DNA from: Clostridium weizhouense
GTDB taxonomy: Bacteria > Bacillota > Clostridia > Clostridiales > Clostridiaceae
DNA length: 64,000 nucleotides
Assembly: GCF_019431045.1 (NCBI RefSeq)
Contig: NZ_JAHXPT010000015.1
Span: forward strand, 38,572-102,571
Direction: 5' to 3'
Of the stretch, positions 26,288 to 35,486 are shown in pieces (the first letter of the stretch is position 1; each line of letters begins with the position of its first letter). The notes under the pieces are model-generated. The model saw nothing but the letters and a program-made list of their open reading frames with translations. It made no database searches and was not told where the DNA came from. The position numbers and the translations under genes are program-made.

Positions 26288-27614
26288 TAATCCTTTCATT
26301 ATTTCAATAGTTGCTACTAAGTCTGGAACAGGAAAAACAACACTGATTGAACAATTAATAAAAATTTTCAAGCTTAGAAAATATAAGGTTGGAGTTTTGA
26401 AACATGATGCACATAAGTTTGAAATAGATAAAGAAGGTAAAGATAGTTATAAATTTAGTAAGGCTGGAGCAGATAATGTAATTATTTCATCTTATGAAAA
26501 ATTAGCTATGATTCAAATTCAAAAAGAGGAAAAGAACATAGAGGATATTATAAAATTTTTTGAAAACATAGATATTGTTATTTTAGAGGGATTTAAAAGT
26601 AATAAATATCCGAAAATAGAGGTTCATAGAAAAGAAATTGATAATAAATTACTTTATGAAGATATGAGTTTCAATAAAGAGACTTTTTTAGCTGTGGCAA
26701 GCAATGAGACATTAAATTTAGATATTCCTATTCTAAATTTAGATGATGCATATTCTATAGCTAATTTTATTGAGAGAAAAATTCTTGAAAAGGCAGAAAA
26801 AAAAGAAAATTATACTGAGTTGTTATTTCCTAAAAGCAAAACAACAATAGATAAAGTTTTAAATTGTAATATTACTAAAATAAAGCAAGATGAAGTATTT
26901 GAACTAAATGAAATATTAGTTCGTGAATATGCTTTAAGTATTTTTTTAAATTCAAAGAAATTAACAACATTATTTTGCAGTCCAGAAAAGTTTAAAGAAT
27001 TGACAATTGGTTTTTTAAGAACAGAGGGAATTATCAATTCTAAGAAGGATATAATTAATCTTAATATAGATGAAACAAATGGAACTGCAAATGTAGAAAT
27101 AAAAAATCAAGATAATATTAAAGAAAGTTTTCATTCAAAAAAAGTTAAATTACAAGATAATAATATAGATTTTTTTGATGATATAAACTGTAAACCAGTA
27201 GATAGCAACATAACTTTAAAATTTAATAAGGTCTTTGAATTCATGAAGAAAAATCTTGATTATTCAGAAGTATTTAAGACAACAGGGGGAGTACATTGCG
27301 TATCATTATGCGATACAGAGGATATAAGGGTTATTTCAGAAGATGTAGCAAGACATAATGCACTAGATAAAGTTATAGGAGAAGCTATTATAAAAGACAT
27401 ATCCTTAAAAGATAAAATATTAATATTAAGTGGAAGAGTATCATTAGAAATGATACTAAAAGCAGCAAAATTGCAAATACCAATTATTATATCAAAATCA
27501 GCTCCTACAAGTTTATCTTTAGAACTAGCTAAAAGGCTTAATATTACCTTAATAGGTTTTGTTAGAGGTAATAAGATGAACATATATGCAAATAAGCAAA
27601 GAATTTTATTTTAG
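26262..27614 (+). CDS. MobB-FdhD fusion protein
   Basis: About 450 residues. The N-terminal 160 are MobB: P-loop ATKSGTGKTTLIEQ, KHDAHKFEIDKEGKDSYKFSKAGAD, IDIVILEGFK. The C-terminal 260 are FdhD: NEILVREYALSIFLN, TIGFLRTEGII, KTTGGVHCVSL, EDVARHNALDKVIGEA, LSGRVSLEMILKAAKLQIPIIISKSAPTSLSLELA. MobB assists dinucleotide cofactor formation; FdhD/FdhD-like proteins sulfurate FDH. The CxxC loop of E. coli FdhD is not visible where expected (sequence there is ESFHSKKVKLQ). Start at 26262 is preferred (AGGAG at 26248-26252) and overlaps moeA by 26 bp. Confidence 0.9.
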   Translation: MENLYLKNNNPFIISIVATKSGTGKTTLIEQLIKIFKLRKYKVGVLKHDAHKFEIDKEGKDSYKFSKAGADNVIISSYEKLAMIQIQKEEKNIEDIIKFFENIDIVILEGFKSNKYPKIEVHRKEIDNKLLYEDMSFNKETFLAVASNETLNLDIPILNLDDAYSIANFIERKILEKAEKKENYTELLFPKSKTTIDKVLNCNITKIKQDEVFELNEILVREYALSIFLNSKKLTTLFCSPEKFKELTIGFLRTEGIINSKKDIINLNIDETNGTANVEIKNQDNIKESFHSKKVKLQDNNIDFFDDINCKPVDSNITLKFNKVFEFMKKNLDYSEVFKTTGGVHCVSLCDTEDIRVISEDVARHNALDKVIGEAIIKDISLKDKILILSGRVSLEMILKAAKLQIPIIISKSAPTSLSLELAKRLNITLIGFVRGNKMNIYANKQRILF

Positions 27615-27646
27615 ATAGATTAAATTAAGAGAGGCGTGAAGAAGTT

Positions 27647-28231
27647 TTGAAGTCAAGCGGTAATTCTTTTGTTATAAGTGATAATAGTAAGTGTATAGGT
27701 TGTAAAGCTTGCGAATTAGCTTGTTTTGCAGTACATAACAAAGATAATAACGTTGGATTAACAGTAGGAACTGTAAAAGTCCCTGTTATACCAAGATTAC
27801 ATATTGTTAAGGTTAATAAAAAAACAGCACCAATTCAATGTAGACAATGTGAAGATGCTCCATGTGGAAATGTATGCCCAGTAGGAGCTATAAGAAAACA
27901 AGATAATATTATTTTTATAGATGAAAAAACTTGTATAGGATGTAAGTCTTGTGTATTAGCTTGTCCTTTTGGAGCAATAGAAGTATTGCCATCATATCAA
28001 GATGGAAAATCACTAATGCAAAAAGGTTTAAAAGAAAAATCTGATAATGAATTAAAAAATAAATCAAAGGTTACTGCATATAAATGTGATTTATGTATAG
28101 AAACTGGAACTCCTGCTTGTATAAAAGCATGTCCTAAGGATGCTTTAAGTTTGGTTAATACATCAGAAGAAAAGCAAAATAAAAAAATTTCAGCGGCTTT
28201 AGGATTAAATAGTTTGGTTAATAAGTTCTAG
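27647..28231 (+). CDS. HycB-like four [4Fe-4S] ferredoxin, electron transfer subunit 1
   Basis: 194 residues from TTG with GAGGCGTG about 9 nt upstream. Sixteen cysteines in four clusters: CIGCKACELACF, CRQCEDAPCGNVCP, CIGCKSCVLACP and CDLCIETGTPACIKACP. This is the DmsB/HycB/HydN family. It is next to fdhD and the hydrogenase and is very similar to the second copy at 29692. Expected to connect FdhF with the hydrogenase. Confidence 0.92.
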   Translation: MKSSGNSFVISDNSKCIGCKACELACFAVHNKDNNVGLTVGTVKVPVIPRLHIVKVNKKTAPIQCRQCEDAPCGNVCPVGAIRKQDNIIFIDEKTCIGCKSCVLACPFGAIEVLPSYQDGKSLMQKGLKEKSDNELKNKSKVTAYKCDLCIETGTPACIKACPKDALSLVNTSEEKQNKKISAALGLNSLVNKF

Positions 28232-28248
28232 GCACATTCAAAAAAATA
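28230..28248. repeat. Single end of a family A repeat
   Basis: TAGGCACATTCAAAAAAATAG directly after the ferredoxin stop codon and 4 nt before the hydrogenase RBS; only one end is present. Confidence 0.6.
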
Positions 28249-28265
28249 GTGAAGGAGATTTTTTG

Positions 28266-29648
28266 ATGTTACAAAATGTAAATGTAATTAATATAGACGA
28301 AGAATTATGTACAGGTTGTAGGCAATGTGCAGAAGTTTGCCCTGTTAATGCAATAGAAGGTGAGTTTGGTAATCCACAAAGAATAAATAATGATATTTGT
28401 GTTATGTGTGGACAATGTGTTCAAGCTTGTAGTTCTTATGAACAAATTTTTAATGTTAATGATATTAAAGTCCAAGAAAAGCTTAAAAAGAGAGGGATGT
28501 TAGAACAAACAACAGAACCACTTTTTGCAGCTTATAATATGGGACAAGTAAGAAAAGTAAAAGAAATATTAAATGATAGTAGTATACATAAGATAGTACA
28601 ATGTGCACCAGCAGTTAGGGTTGCATTAGCAGAAGAATTTGGACTACCATTTGGTACATTAACACCAGGAAAAATGGCATCAGCACTTAGAGGCTTAAAG
28701 TTTGATAAAATTTATGATACGAATTTTGCAGCTGATTTAACTATAATCGAAGAAGGAAATGAACTTATAAAAAGGATTTTAAAGAAAGAAAAGTTACCTA
28801 TGTTTACATCTTGTTGTCCAGCATGGGTAAAATTTGCTGAACAAGAATATCCAGAATTATTAAGTCATTTATCAACTTGTAAGTCACCTCAACAGATGGC
28901 AGGGGCTATATTTAAAACTTATGGAGCAAAAATTGAAGATATAGATCCAGCTAAAATTTTTACTGTAGCTATTATGCCATGCACATGCAAGGGATATGAA
29001 AGTGACAGAAAATATATGGATTCAAGTAGATTTAAGGATGTAGATCTTGTAATAACTACTAGAGAGTTAGCTTACTTAATAAAGGATAAAGGAATTGATT
29101 TTAGAAATTTACCAGAAGAAGATTTTGATAAACCTTTAGGAAATTATAGTGGTGCTGGTACTATATTTGGAGTTACTGGCGGAGTTATGGAAGCTGCTAT
29201 AAGAACAGGATATGAGCTAATAACAAAAGAAGAAATTCCAAAGATAGATTTAGAATTTATTAGAGGGGAAGAAGGAATAAGAGATGCAGTAGTTAATGTA
29301 GGAGAGTTACAATTAAAAATTGCTGTAGTTTCAGGCTTAAAGAATGTTATTCCAATACTTGAAAAAGTAAAACAAGGTAAGTGCGAGTATGACTTTATTG
29401 AAGTTATGACATGTCCTCAAGGATGTATTAGTGGTGGAGGTCAACCTAAGATTTTATTAAAGGAAAATACACAATTAGCTTATAAAAGTAGGAGAGAAGC
29501 AATATATAAACACGATTGTGATATTGAAATTAGAAAATCTCATAAAAATCCTGATATTAAAAAATTATATGATGATTTTTTAAATGAACCTTTGGGACAC
29601 ATTTCTCATGAGTTATTACATACCAAATATACGGTGAGAAAAAAATAA
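28266..29648 (+). CDS. [FeFe] hydrogenase catalytic subunit (HydA2/HDCR type)
   Basis: 460 residues. N-terminal double [4Fe-4S] ferredoxin: Cys15/18/21/25 and Cys45/48/51/55. H-cluster motifs: L1 TSCCPAW (Cys183 proton-transfer, Cys184 ligand; Ala in place of the common Gly), L2 MPCTCKGYE, L3 EVMTCPQGCISGGGQP. No NuoG-like or NADH domains, so it needs the HycB-like partners for electrons. ATG at 28266 follows AAGGAG (28252-28257). With flanking HycB genes and fdhF this matches the gene set of HDCR from Acetobacterium. Confidence 0.93.
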   Translation: MLQNVNVINIDEELCTGCRQCAEVCPVNAIEGEFGNPQRINNDICVMCGQCVQACSSYEQIFNVNDIKVQEKLKKRGMLEQTTEPLFAAYNMGQVRKVKEILNDSSIHKIVQCAPAVRVALAEEFGLPFGTLTPGKMASALRGLKFDKIYDTNFAADLTIIEEGNELIKRILKKEKLPMFTSCCPAWVKFAEQEYPELLSHLSTCKSPQQMAGAIFKTYGAKIEDIDPAKIFTVAIMPCTCKGYESDRKYMDSSRFKDVDLVITTRELAYLIKDKGIDFRNLPEEDFDKPLGNYSGAGTIFGVTGGVMEAAIRTGYELITKEEIPKIDLEFIRGEEGIRDAVVNVGELQLKIAVVSGLKNVIPILEKVKQGKCEYDFIEVMTCPQGCISGGGQPKILLKENTQLAYKSRREAIYKHDCDIEIRKSHKNPDIKKLYDDFLNEPLGHISHELLHTKYTVRKK

Positions 29649-29691
29649 AAAAATATATTAATGCTTTAAATATAGATAGGAGAGTTTAATA

Positions 29692-30264
29692 ATGAATAGT
29701 TTTGTTATAGGAGATTCTAATAAATGTATAGGTTGTAAAACATGCCAAGTAGCTTGTGTGGCAGCCCATACAAAAGAAAATATGTTTCTAGGTGATCCAA
29801 ATGATATGGAATTTAATCCACGTTTAACTGTTGTAAAAAAAGCAAATATTACTGTAGCGGTTCAATGTAGACAATGTGAGAATGCACCTTGTGCAAATGC
29901 ATGTCCAAACGGTTCTATTACTAATGAAAATGGTGTTATTGTAATTAATAAGGAAACATGTGTTGGATGTAAAACATGTTTAATAGCATGTCCTTTTGGA
30001 GCTATTGATATGGTAGTGGAATATAAAGATGGAGAAAAGGTAATGCAAAAAGGGTTAAAATCTATGGATTCTGGGAAGTTAAAGTCTATAGAAAAATTAG
30101 TAGCTAATAAATGTGATTTATGCATTGGCAGAGAAAATGGACCAGCTTGCGTGGAAATTTGCCCAACAGCAGCATTAAGAGTTGTTAGCGAAGAAGATTT
30201 TAAAGAGTCTGTTAATAAAAAAAGAGTAAATGCACTTAAAGATTTAGCAAATTTAAATAGATAA
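29692..30264 (+). CDS. HycB-like four [4Fe-4S] ferredoxin, electron transfer subunit 2
   Basis: 190 residues, same family as the gene at 27647: CIGCKTCQVACV, CRQCENAPCANACP, CVGCKTCLIACP and CDLCIGRENGPACVEICP. RBS TAGGAGAG is 8 nt before ATG. HDCR complexes contain two different HycB proteins (HycB2, HycB3); this pair flanking the hydrogenase fits that. The 30265-30489 gap that follows contains hairpins (about 30314-30369 and 30373-30402) but no gene. Confidence 0.92.
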   Translation: MNSFVIGDSNKCIGCKTCQVACVAAHTKENMFLGDPNDMEFNPRLTVVKKANITVAVQCRQCENAPCANACPNGSITNENGVIVINKETCVGCKTCLIACPFGAIDMVVEYKDGEKVMQKGLKSMDSGKLKSIEKLVANKCDLCIGRENGPACVEICPTAALRVVSEEDFKESVNKKRVNALKDLANLNR

Positions 30265-30489
30265 AATATTTTATTTAAAAGTATATAATTTTTAATAAAA
30301 TTTATTAATTAGCCAACTACTATAAATAGGAATTTATAGATTACTTAAAAGATTTATATTATAGTTGTTATTCATAATTTAATGTAGAAATCTAAAAATT
30401 ATGAGTAGCACTATTTTAATGTAAAGACATGTTAATATATTATTTTCTTTTATGTATTTAGAATTTAATTTATTTTAAAGAGGTGCAGT

Positions 30490-31083
30490 ATGGAAAAATT
30501 TAAAACAGCAGTGATACTCGCAGGTGGCAAAAGTTCAAGAATGGGTTTTGATAAACAATTTTTAAAGATAAATGAGAAGAGATTAATTAATATTTTAATA
30601 GATAATTTAAAAAAAGAATTTGAAGAAATTATTATAGTTACCAACAAGAAAGATGAGTATAAAGATTTTTTATGCAAAATAGTTTGTGATGAAATCAAAG
30701 GAAACGGTCCGTTAAGTGGAATTCATGTTGGGCTTAAGGAAAGTAGTTCAAAATATGTTTATTTTATAGCTTGTGATATGCCTAATATAAATTTAAATTA
30801 TATAAAATTTATGAAAGAAAAAATAAAAAATAAAGATGTAGATGCTTGTATAACTAAAATAAACAATAATTTACAACCTTTTAATGGCTTTTATTCAAAA
30901 AATGTAATAAAATATATAAAAAAGGTAATTTTTACCGACAAGAAATCTTTGTTTTATTTAGTTAATAACATAAATACCTTGTATATACAGGAAGATGAGG
31001 CTAGGAGATATGATAAAAATTTAGATATGTTTATTAATTTAAACAATTATGAGGATTTAAATAATTTTACAGCAGAGAGGTGA
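30490..31083 (+). CDS. mobA: Molybdenum cofactor guanylyltransferase MobA
   Basis: 197 residues, nucleotidyltransferase fold: AVILAGGKSSRMGFDKQFLKI (GTP-binding LAGGxSxRMGxDK), CDEIKGNGPLSGIHVGL, FIACDMPNINLNYI and QPFNGFYSK. Makes the MGD form used by formate dehydrogenase. RBS AAAGAGGTG. 7 bp separate it from moaA, so mobA-moaA-moaC is one operon. Confidence 0.93.
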   Translation: MEKFKTAVILAGGKSSRMGFDKQFLKINEKRLINILIDNLKKEFEEIIIVTNKKDEYKDFLCKIVCDEIKGNGPLSGIHVGLKESSSKYVYFIACDMPNINLNYIKFMKEKIKNKDVDACITKINNNLQPFNGFYSKNVIKYIKKVIFTDKKSLFYLVNNINTLYIQEDEARRYDKNLDMFINLNNYEDLNNFTAER

Positions 31084-31090
31084 ATACTAA

Positions 31091-32047
31091 ATGATAGATT
31101 CATATGGACGAAGGATAAATTATTTAAGAATATCTGTTACTGAACTTTGTAATTTGAGATGTAAATATTGTATGCCAGAAAAAGGAATAAATAAATGTAG
31201 CCATAAGGAAATTTTGAGAATAGAAGAATTTCTTAAAATAGCTAAATCTTTTGTAAATAATGGAATAGATAAGATACGTATAACAGGGGGAGAACCTCTG
31301 GTTAGAAAAGGTGTATTAACTTTAATAAAAGGAATATCTAGAATTGAAGGTGTAAAAGATTTAGCAATGACAACTAATGGTCTACTTTTAAAGGAATATG
31401 CAAAAGATTTAAAAGAAGCTGGTCTTAATAGAGTTAATATAAGTCTAGATACACTAAATGAAAGTAAATATAAAGAAATAACAAATGGTGGAGATCTTAA
31501 TAAAGTTCTAGAAGGAATAGAAGAAGCTAAAAAGGTAGGACTTACACCTATAAAGTTAAATGTAGTTTTAGTTAAAGATTTTAATGAAGATGAGATTGAA
31601 GATTTTATTAATTTAACTAAAGATCATGAAATAGATGTTAGATTTATAGAGCTGATGCCTATAGGAGATCTTAAATATTGGGCATTAAATAAATATTTAT
31701 CAAACGATATTGTGTTAGAAAAGAATAAAGAATTGATAAAAATAGAAAATGAGGATAAGTCATCACCAGCAAAATATTATAAGTTACCTAATGGAAAAGG
31801 AAGAGTTGGAATTATAAATCCTATTTCATGTAAGTTTTGTGAAAATTGCAATAGGCTTAGATTAACTGCGGATGGAAAAGTTAAAACTTGCCTTCACTCA
31901 GATGATGAGATAGATATAGGAAAAGTTTTAAGAAATGGTGAGAATATAGATGATGCAATTGTTGAAATAATAAAAAATAAACCTAAAGAACATAATTTAG
32001 AACAAGGTAATTATATAAATAGAACTATGACGGCTATAGGAGGGTAA
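31091..32047 (+). CDS. moaA: GTP 3',8-cyclase MoaA
   Basis: 318 residues. Radical-SAM cluster CNLRCKYC near the N-terminus with preceding [34 protein letters not shown]. Second cluster [21 protein letters not shown] at the C-terminus. It ends in AIGG, the Gly-Gly tail needed for activity. First step of molybdopterin synthesis, forming 3',8-cH2GTP for MoaC. Confidence 0.96.
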   Translation: MIDSYGRRINYLRISVTELCNLRCKYCMPEKGINKCSHKEILRIEEFLKIAKSFVNNGIDKIRITGGEPLVRKGVLTLIKGISRIEGVKDLAMTTNGLLLKEYAKDLKEAGLNRVNISLDTLNESKYKEITNGGDLNKVLEGIEEAKKVGLTPIKLNVVLVKDFNEDEIEDFINLTKDHEIDVRFIELMPIGDLKYWALNKYLSNDIVLEKNKELIKIENEDKSSPAKYYKLPNGKGRVGIINPISCKFCENCNRLRLTADGKVKTCLHSDDEIDIGKVLRNGENIDDAIVEIIKNKPKEHNLEQGNYINRTMTAIGG

Positions 32048-32049
32048 TT

Positions 32050-32517
32050 ATGAAATTCACACATTTTAATGAAGATGGACGAGCTCACATGGTAAATGTT
32101 AATGAAAAGAATGACACAAATAGAGTTGCAATAGCAACAGGTAGTATAAAACTGAAAAAAGAAACTGTAGTTTTAATAAAGAATGGAAAAATGAAAAAAG
32201 GTGATGTATTATCAGTTGCTCAAGTGGCAGGAATTATGGGTGCAAAAAAGACTTCGGATTTAATACCTATGTGTCATAACATTTTTATAACTGGAGCGGA
32301 TATTAAATTTGAAATCTTGGAAGATGAAATTAAAATACAGGCGGAAGTATCCACTGTAGGAAAAACGGGAGTTGAAATGGAAGCTCTAACAGCAGTTTCT
32401 ACAGCGGCACTTACTATATATGATATGTGCAAAGCAGTAGATAAAGAAATGGAAATAGGAAATATAACTCTTATTAAAAAGACTGGTGGAAAAAGTGGAG
32501 ATTATATTAAAAAATAA
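32050..32517 (+). CDS. moaC: Cyclic pyranopterin monophosphate synthase MoaC
   Basis: 155 residues, full length: [75 protein letters not shown] and KTGGKSG. Starts 2 bp after moaA. moaD and moaE are not in the window, so molybdopterin synthase must be encoded elsewhere. Confidence 0.96.
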   Translation: MKFTHFNEDGRAHMVNVNEKNDTNRVAIATGSIKLKKETVVLIKNGKMKKGDVLSVAQVAGIMGAKKTSDLIPMCHNIFITGADIKFEILEDEIKIQAEVSTVGKTGVEMEALTAVSTAALTIYDMCKAVDKEMEIGNITLIKKTGGKSGDYIKK

Positions 32518-32537
32518 TAGAATTTATTATTAATAAG

Positions 32538-32638
32538 GCTATGTTTTTTTTATAGCAATAAATATTGTAGTATAAAGCAAATTTCAATGCCAATTAGCCC
32601 TTATACTACAATATTATCGCTTACTTAAAACATATAGT
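32538..32638. repeat. Family B repeat, short (about 100 bp) form
   Basis: Left GCTATGTTTT and ATATTGTAGTATAAAG, right CTTATACTACAATATT and TTAAAACATATAG; internal spacer largely deleted. Confidence 0.8.
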
Positions 32639-32679
32639 TATCAATAAAAAGTTTAATGAACTTAGGGGGGAATAATTTT

Positions 32680-33120
32680 ATGAGTATAACAGGAAAAGTT
32701 GTTGCTGTTAATATTAGCAGCACAAAAGGTGTTATAAAAAAACCTATAGAAAAAGGAATATTTATAGAGGAATTTGGATTAGAAAATGATGCACATGCAG
32801 GTAAATGGCATAGACAAGTAAGTTTGTTAGCAAAAGAAAGTATAGAAAAAATGAATAGTTTAGGAGCAAAAGATCTTACATATGGAAATTTTGCAGAGAA
32901 TATAACTACAGAAGGGATAGTACTTTTTGAATTGCCTGTTGGATCTAGGTTAAAAATAGGTGAAACGTTGCAAGAAGTAACACAAATAGGCAAAGAGTGT
33001 CATAAAGGATGCCAAATAAAAAAACTAGTTGGTGATTGTGTTATGCCAAGAGAGGGCATATTTACAAGAGTAATTAAGGGTGGAACAATAAAGCCAGGGG
33101 ACAAAATAGTAGTTTTATAA
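32680..33120 (+). CDS. MOSC domain protein
   Basis: 146 residues from ATG at 32680 behind AGGGGGG (32664-32670). Motifs of standalone MOSC proteins: FGLENDAHAGKWHRQVSLLA, FAENITTEGI, LKIGETLQEVTQIGKECHKGC and MPREGIFTRVIKGGTIKPGDKI. The conserved Cys in GKECHKGC is the candidate sulfur carrier. Such short MOSC proteins sit in clostridial moa clusters and are thought to handle or mature the cofactor; the exact reaction is unknown. Confidence 0.9.
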   Translation: MSITGKVVAVNISSTKGVIKKPIEKGIFIEEFGLENDAHAGKWHRQVSLLAKESIEKMNSLGAKDLTYGNFAENITTEGIVLFELPVGSRLKIGETLQEVTQIGKECHKGCQIKKLVGDCVMPREGIFTRVIKGGTIKPGDKIVVL

Positions 33121-33342
33121 TATTTTGAATGAATATTAATATTATAGTATAAAGTTCATGGACAGAGGAATTTGTTTTCATAACTCCAAAAATAAATATT
33201 AGTCCAATTAATGCATGTTCCCAATCAAAGATTGATGACAAGCAATTAATTGTACAAATATTCATTAGGAGATTATAGAAAACAAATTCCAATGCCAGTT
33301 CACCCTTATACGATAATATTAATATTATATTAAAACATAGTA
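33119..33342. repeat. Family B repeat, about 220 bp
   Basis: Left AATATTATAGTATAAAG and CATGGACAGAGGAATTT. Core TCCAATTAATGCATGTTCCC with a nearby inverted AAGCAATTAATTG. Right AAATTCCAATGCCAGTTC, ACCCTTATACGATAATATTA and AAAACATAGT. Confidence 0.8.
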
Positions 33343-33362
33343 TTAGATAGGGGGAATAATAG

Positions 33363-34175
33363 ATGAATAAAATATTAACAAGAAAAAGTATAAAAAATAT
33401 ATGTATTTGTATGATTATTGGTATGTTTTCATTTGGATTAAATGGATGTGCTGCTCAAAAAACTAATGAAAAGTCAGTAACTGTATTTGCAGCAGCTAGT
33501 CTTACAGAATGCTTTAATGAGGTTGGAAAAGAAATAAAAAATGACAAAAATATTGATGCTGTATTTAATTTTGCTGGAAGTCAATCATTAGTTACATCAA
33601 TTGAACAAGGAACTAAAGCTGATGTATTTGCATCTGCTAATATTAAGTATATGGATAAGTTAAAAGAAGAGGATTATGTTTCTGAAAGTGATATATTTGC
33701 AGCAAACAACCTTGTATTATGTAAGAACAAGAAGAGTAATGTTGTTATAGATAAATTTGAAGATTTATCTAAGCCTGAAGTTAAAATAATAGCTGGAGAT
33801 AAATCTGTACCAGTAGGAAATTATTTTCATAAAGCTTTAGATAGTCAATTATCAGATAAAAAAATAAGTCAAGATACTTATACAAATATAATGAATAATA
33901 TAAAAAGTAATGAATTAGATGTAAAAAGTGTTGTAAGTAAGGTCGCTTTAGGTGAAGGTGATATAGGGATAGTTTATAAAACTGATATAAATGAAAATAA
34001 TAAACAAGACTTAGACATTATAGAGTTAAAGGAATTTGAAAATTTAAAGGTGCAATATCCTATAGGTGCAATTAATAAATCTGAAAATAGTGAAGTTGCT
34101 AAGGAATTTATTGATTATTTAACAAGTGATAAAGGTAAAGAAATATTAAAAAAATATGGATTTAAAGTAGATTAA
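33363..34175 (+). CDS. modA: Molybdate ABC transporter substrate-binding lipoprotein ModA
   Basis: 270 residues. Signal peptide with lipobox FGLNGC (Cys about 29). ModA motifs VTVFAAASLTECFNEVGK, FNFAGSQSLVTSIEQGTKADVFASA, VVSKVALGEGDIGIVYKTD and C-terminal AKEFIDYLTSDKGKEILKKYGF. Binds molybdate or tungstate outside the membrane. The permease gene follows after a repeat and a terminator-like hairpin, not directly. Confidence 0.93.
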   Translation: MNKILTRKSIKNICICMIIGMFSFGLNGCAAQKTNEKSVTVFAAASLTECFNEVGKEIKNDKNIDAVFNFAGSQSLVTSIEQGTKADVFASANIKYMDKLKEEDYVSESDIFAANNLVLCKNKKSNVVIDKFEDLSKPEVKIIAGDKSVPVGNYFHKALDSQLSDKKISQDTYTNIMNNIKSNELDVKSVVSKVALGEGDIGIVYKTDINENNKQDLDIIELKEFENLKVQYPIGAINKSENSEVAKEFIDYLTSDKGKEILKKYGFKVD

Positions 34176-34190
34176 ATATGTTTTGAATGG

Positions 34191-34326
34191 ACAATGGACG
34201 ATTGACAATTTAGGATGAAATCACTTTGTGATTTCTAAAATATATAGTTTTCAGAAAGCCTGTGGCTTTCAACCACAATTGAGCATTTTCAACTGTCAAT
34301 TGTCAATTAAAACGTGGTGTAGCCAC
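34191..34326. repeat. Family D palindromic repeat
   Basis: ACAATGGACGATTGACAATT ... AATTGTCAATT, inner AAATCACTTTGTGATTTC and AAAGCCTGTGGCTTTC, tail GTGGTGTAGCCAC. Close to the 12748 copy. Confidence 0.8.
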
Positions 34327-34347
34327 TTTATTTCGTACCTAAAGGAG

Positions 34348-34403
34348 AAAATAACAAGTTAAAAATCCACGTAAAATGGACTAGTATTAACTTGTTATTT
34401 TTT
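34348..34403 (+). terminator. Hairpin terminator between modA and modB
   Basis: AAATAACAAGTTAA / TTAACTTGTTATTT with T6. It resembles the stem of family A repeats (AATAACAAGTT) and could be a repeat remnant acting as terminator. Confidence 0.7.
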
Positions 34404-34430
34404 GACTTATATTATATTTAGGAGAAATTT

Positions 34431-35276
34431 ATGATAGAAAGCAATTGTAGAGAAAGATATATTGTAGATAAACAAAAGTGTAAAATATTTAAAAATCTTA
34501 AAATATCAAATTATATATTTTTAATATTAATATTTTTATATGTATGTTTCTTAATAGTGCCTGTAATAGGGTTAATTAAATATTCAGGAATAACAAAATT
34601 ATTAGAAACTATTAGGAATGTAGATAATATTTATTGTTTAAAATTAAGCATGAAAACGTCATCAATATCAGTATTATTAACATTTGTATTTGGAACGCCT
34701 ACAGCTTTTTATTTAGCTAAAGTGTCTAAAAATAAAATCACTAAAATTGTAGATATCTTAGTTGAGCTTCCAATAGTGTTACCACCAGCAGTAGTAGGAA
34801 TAGGATTACTTTTAGCATTTGGAGACAATGGATTTATAGGTAAAATATTTTCAAATTTAGGATACAGTATTACATTTACACCAATAGCAGTAATAATATC
34901 TCAATTATTTGTATCTTCTTCACTTTATATAAAGTTTTTAAAAAATTCTATAGAGGATGTACCTAAAGAAATTTTTGAAGTAAGTTATGTATTAGGTGCA
35001 AGTAAAATTAAGACTAATATAAAGATAATAATACCTATGCTGAAAAAAACAATAATATCTGCACTTATACTATGTTGGGTAAGAGCTTTAGGAGAGTTTG
35101 GTGCTACTTTAATGTTTGCAGGAAATGTTATGAATAAAACAAGAACAATTCCACTTCAAATATATACATATATGCAAACAGACATTAGAATGGCAACAGC
35201 ATTTGCGGGGATTTTATACGTTTTATCTTTTGCTATGATTTTAATTATTAGAATTTTATTGAGAGATAAAGATTAA
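34431..35276 (+). CDS. modB: Molybdate ABC transporter permease ModB
   Basis: 281 residues with six membrane segments. ModB/CysTW-type motifs: KTSSISVLLTFVFGTPTAFYLAK, LVELPIVLPPAVVGIGLLLAFG, EVSYVLGASKIKTNIKIIIPMLKKTIISALILCWVRALGEFGATLMFAGN (EAA-like loop). RBS AGGAGAAA. No modC ATPase follows: the gene ends before a family B remnant and a terminator. The partner ATPase must lie elsewhere. Confidence 0.93.
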   Translation: MIESNCRERYIVDKQKCKIFKNLKISNYIFLILIFLYVCFLIVPVIGLIKYSGITKLLETIRNVDNIYCLKLSMKTSSISVLLTFVFGTPTAFYLAKVSKNKITKIVDILVELPIVLPPAVVGIGLLLAFGDNGFIGKIFSNLGYSITFTPIAVIISQLFVSSSLYIKFLKNSIEDVPKEIFEVSYVLGASKIKTNIKIIIPMLKKTIISALILCWVRALGEFGATLMFAGNVMNKTRTIPLQIYTYMQTDIRMATAFAGILYVLSFAMILIIRILLRDKD

Positions 35277-35284
35277 TATGATTA

Positions 35285-35355
35285 GCTATGTTTTAAAACC
35301 ATGTTGATATTGTAGTATAAAGCTCATGGACAGAGGAATTTACTTAAAACATAGT
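35285..35355. repeat. Family B repeat, 71-bp deleted form
   Basis: Left half GCTATGTTTTAAAACCATG ... CATGGACAGAGGAATTT is joined directly to the extreme right end CTTAAAACATAGT. Confidence 0.75.
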
Positions 35356-35437
35356 GATTTAATTAGTATATATTTCTAATAAAAAAGTGTAACAAATTCG
35401 CTAATATATATTTAGAAGATTATATGTTGTGATAAAT

Positions 35438-35486
35438 AAAAAGAAGAAATAAAATAGATTAAATTTCATTTTATTTCTTCTTTTTT
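35438..35486 (+). terminator. Terminator after modB
   Basis: AAAAGAAGAAATAAAAT / ATTTTATTTCTTCTTTT hairpin with T6. The rest of 35487-35726 is AT-rich and presumably holds the promoter of the large gene. Confidence 0.85.
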
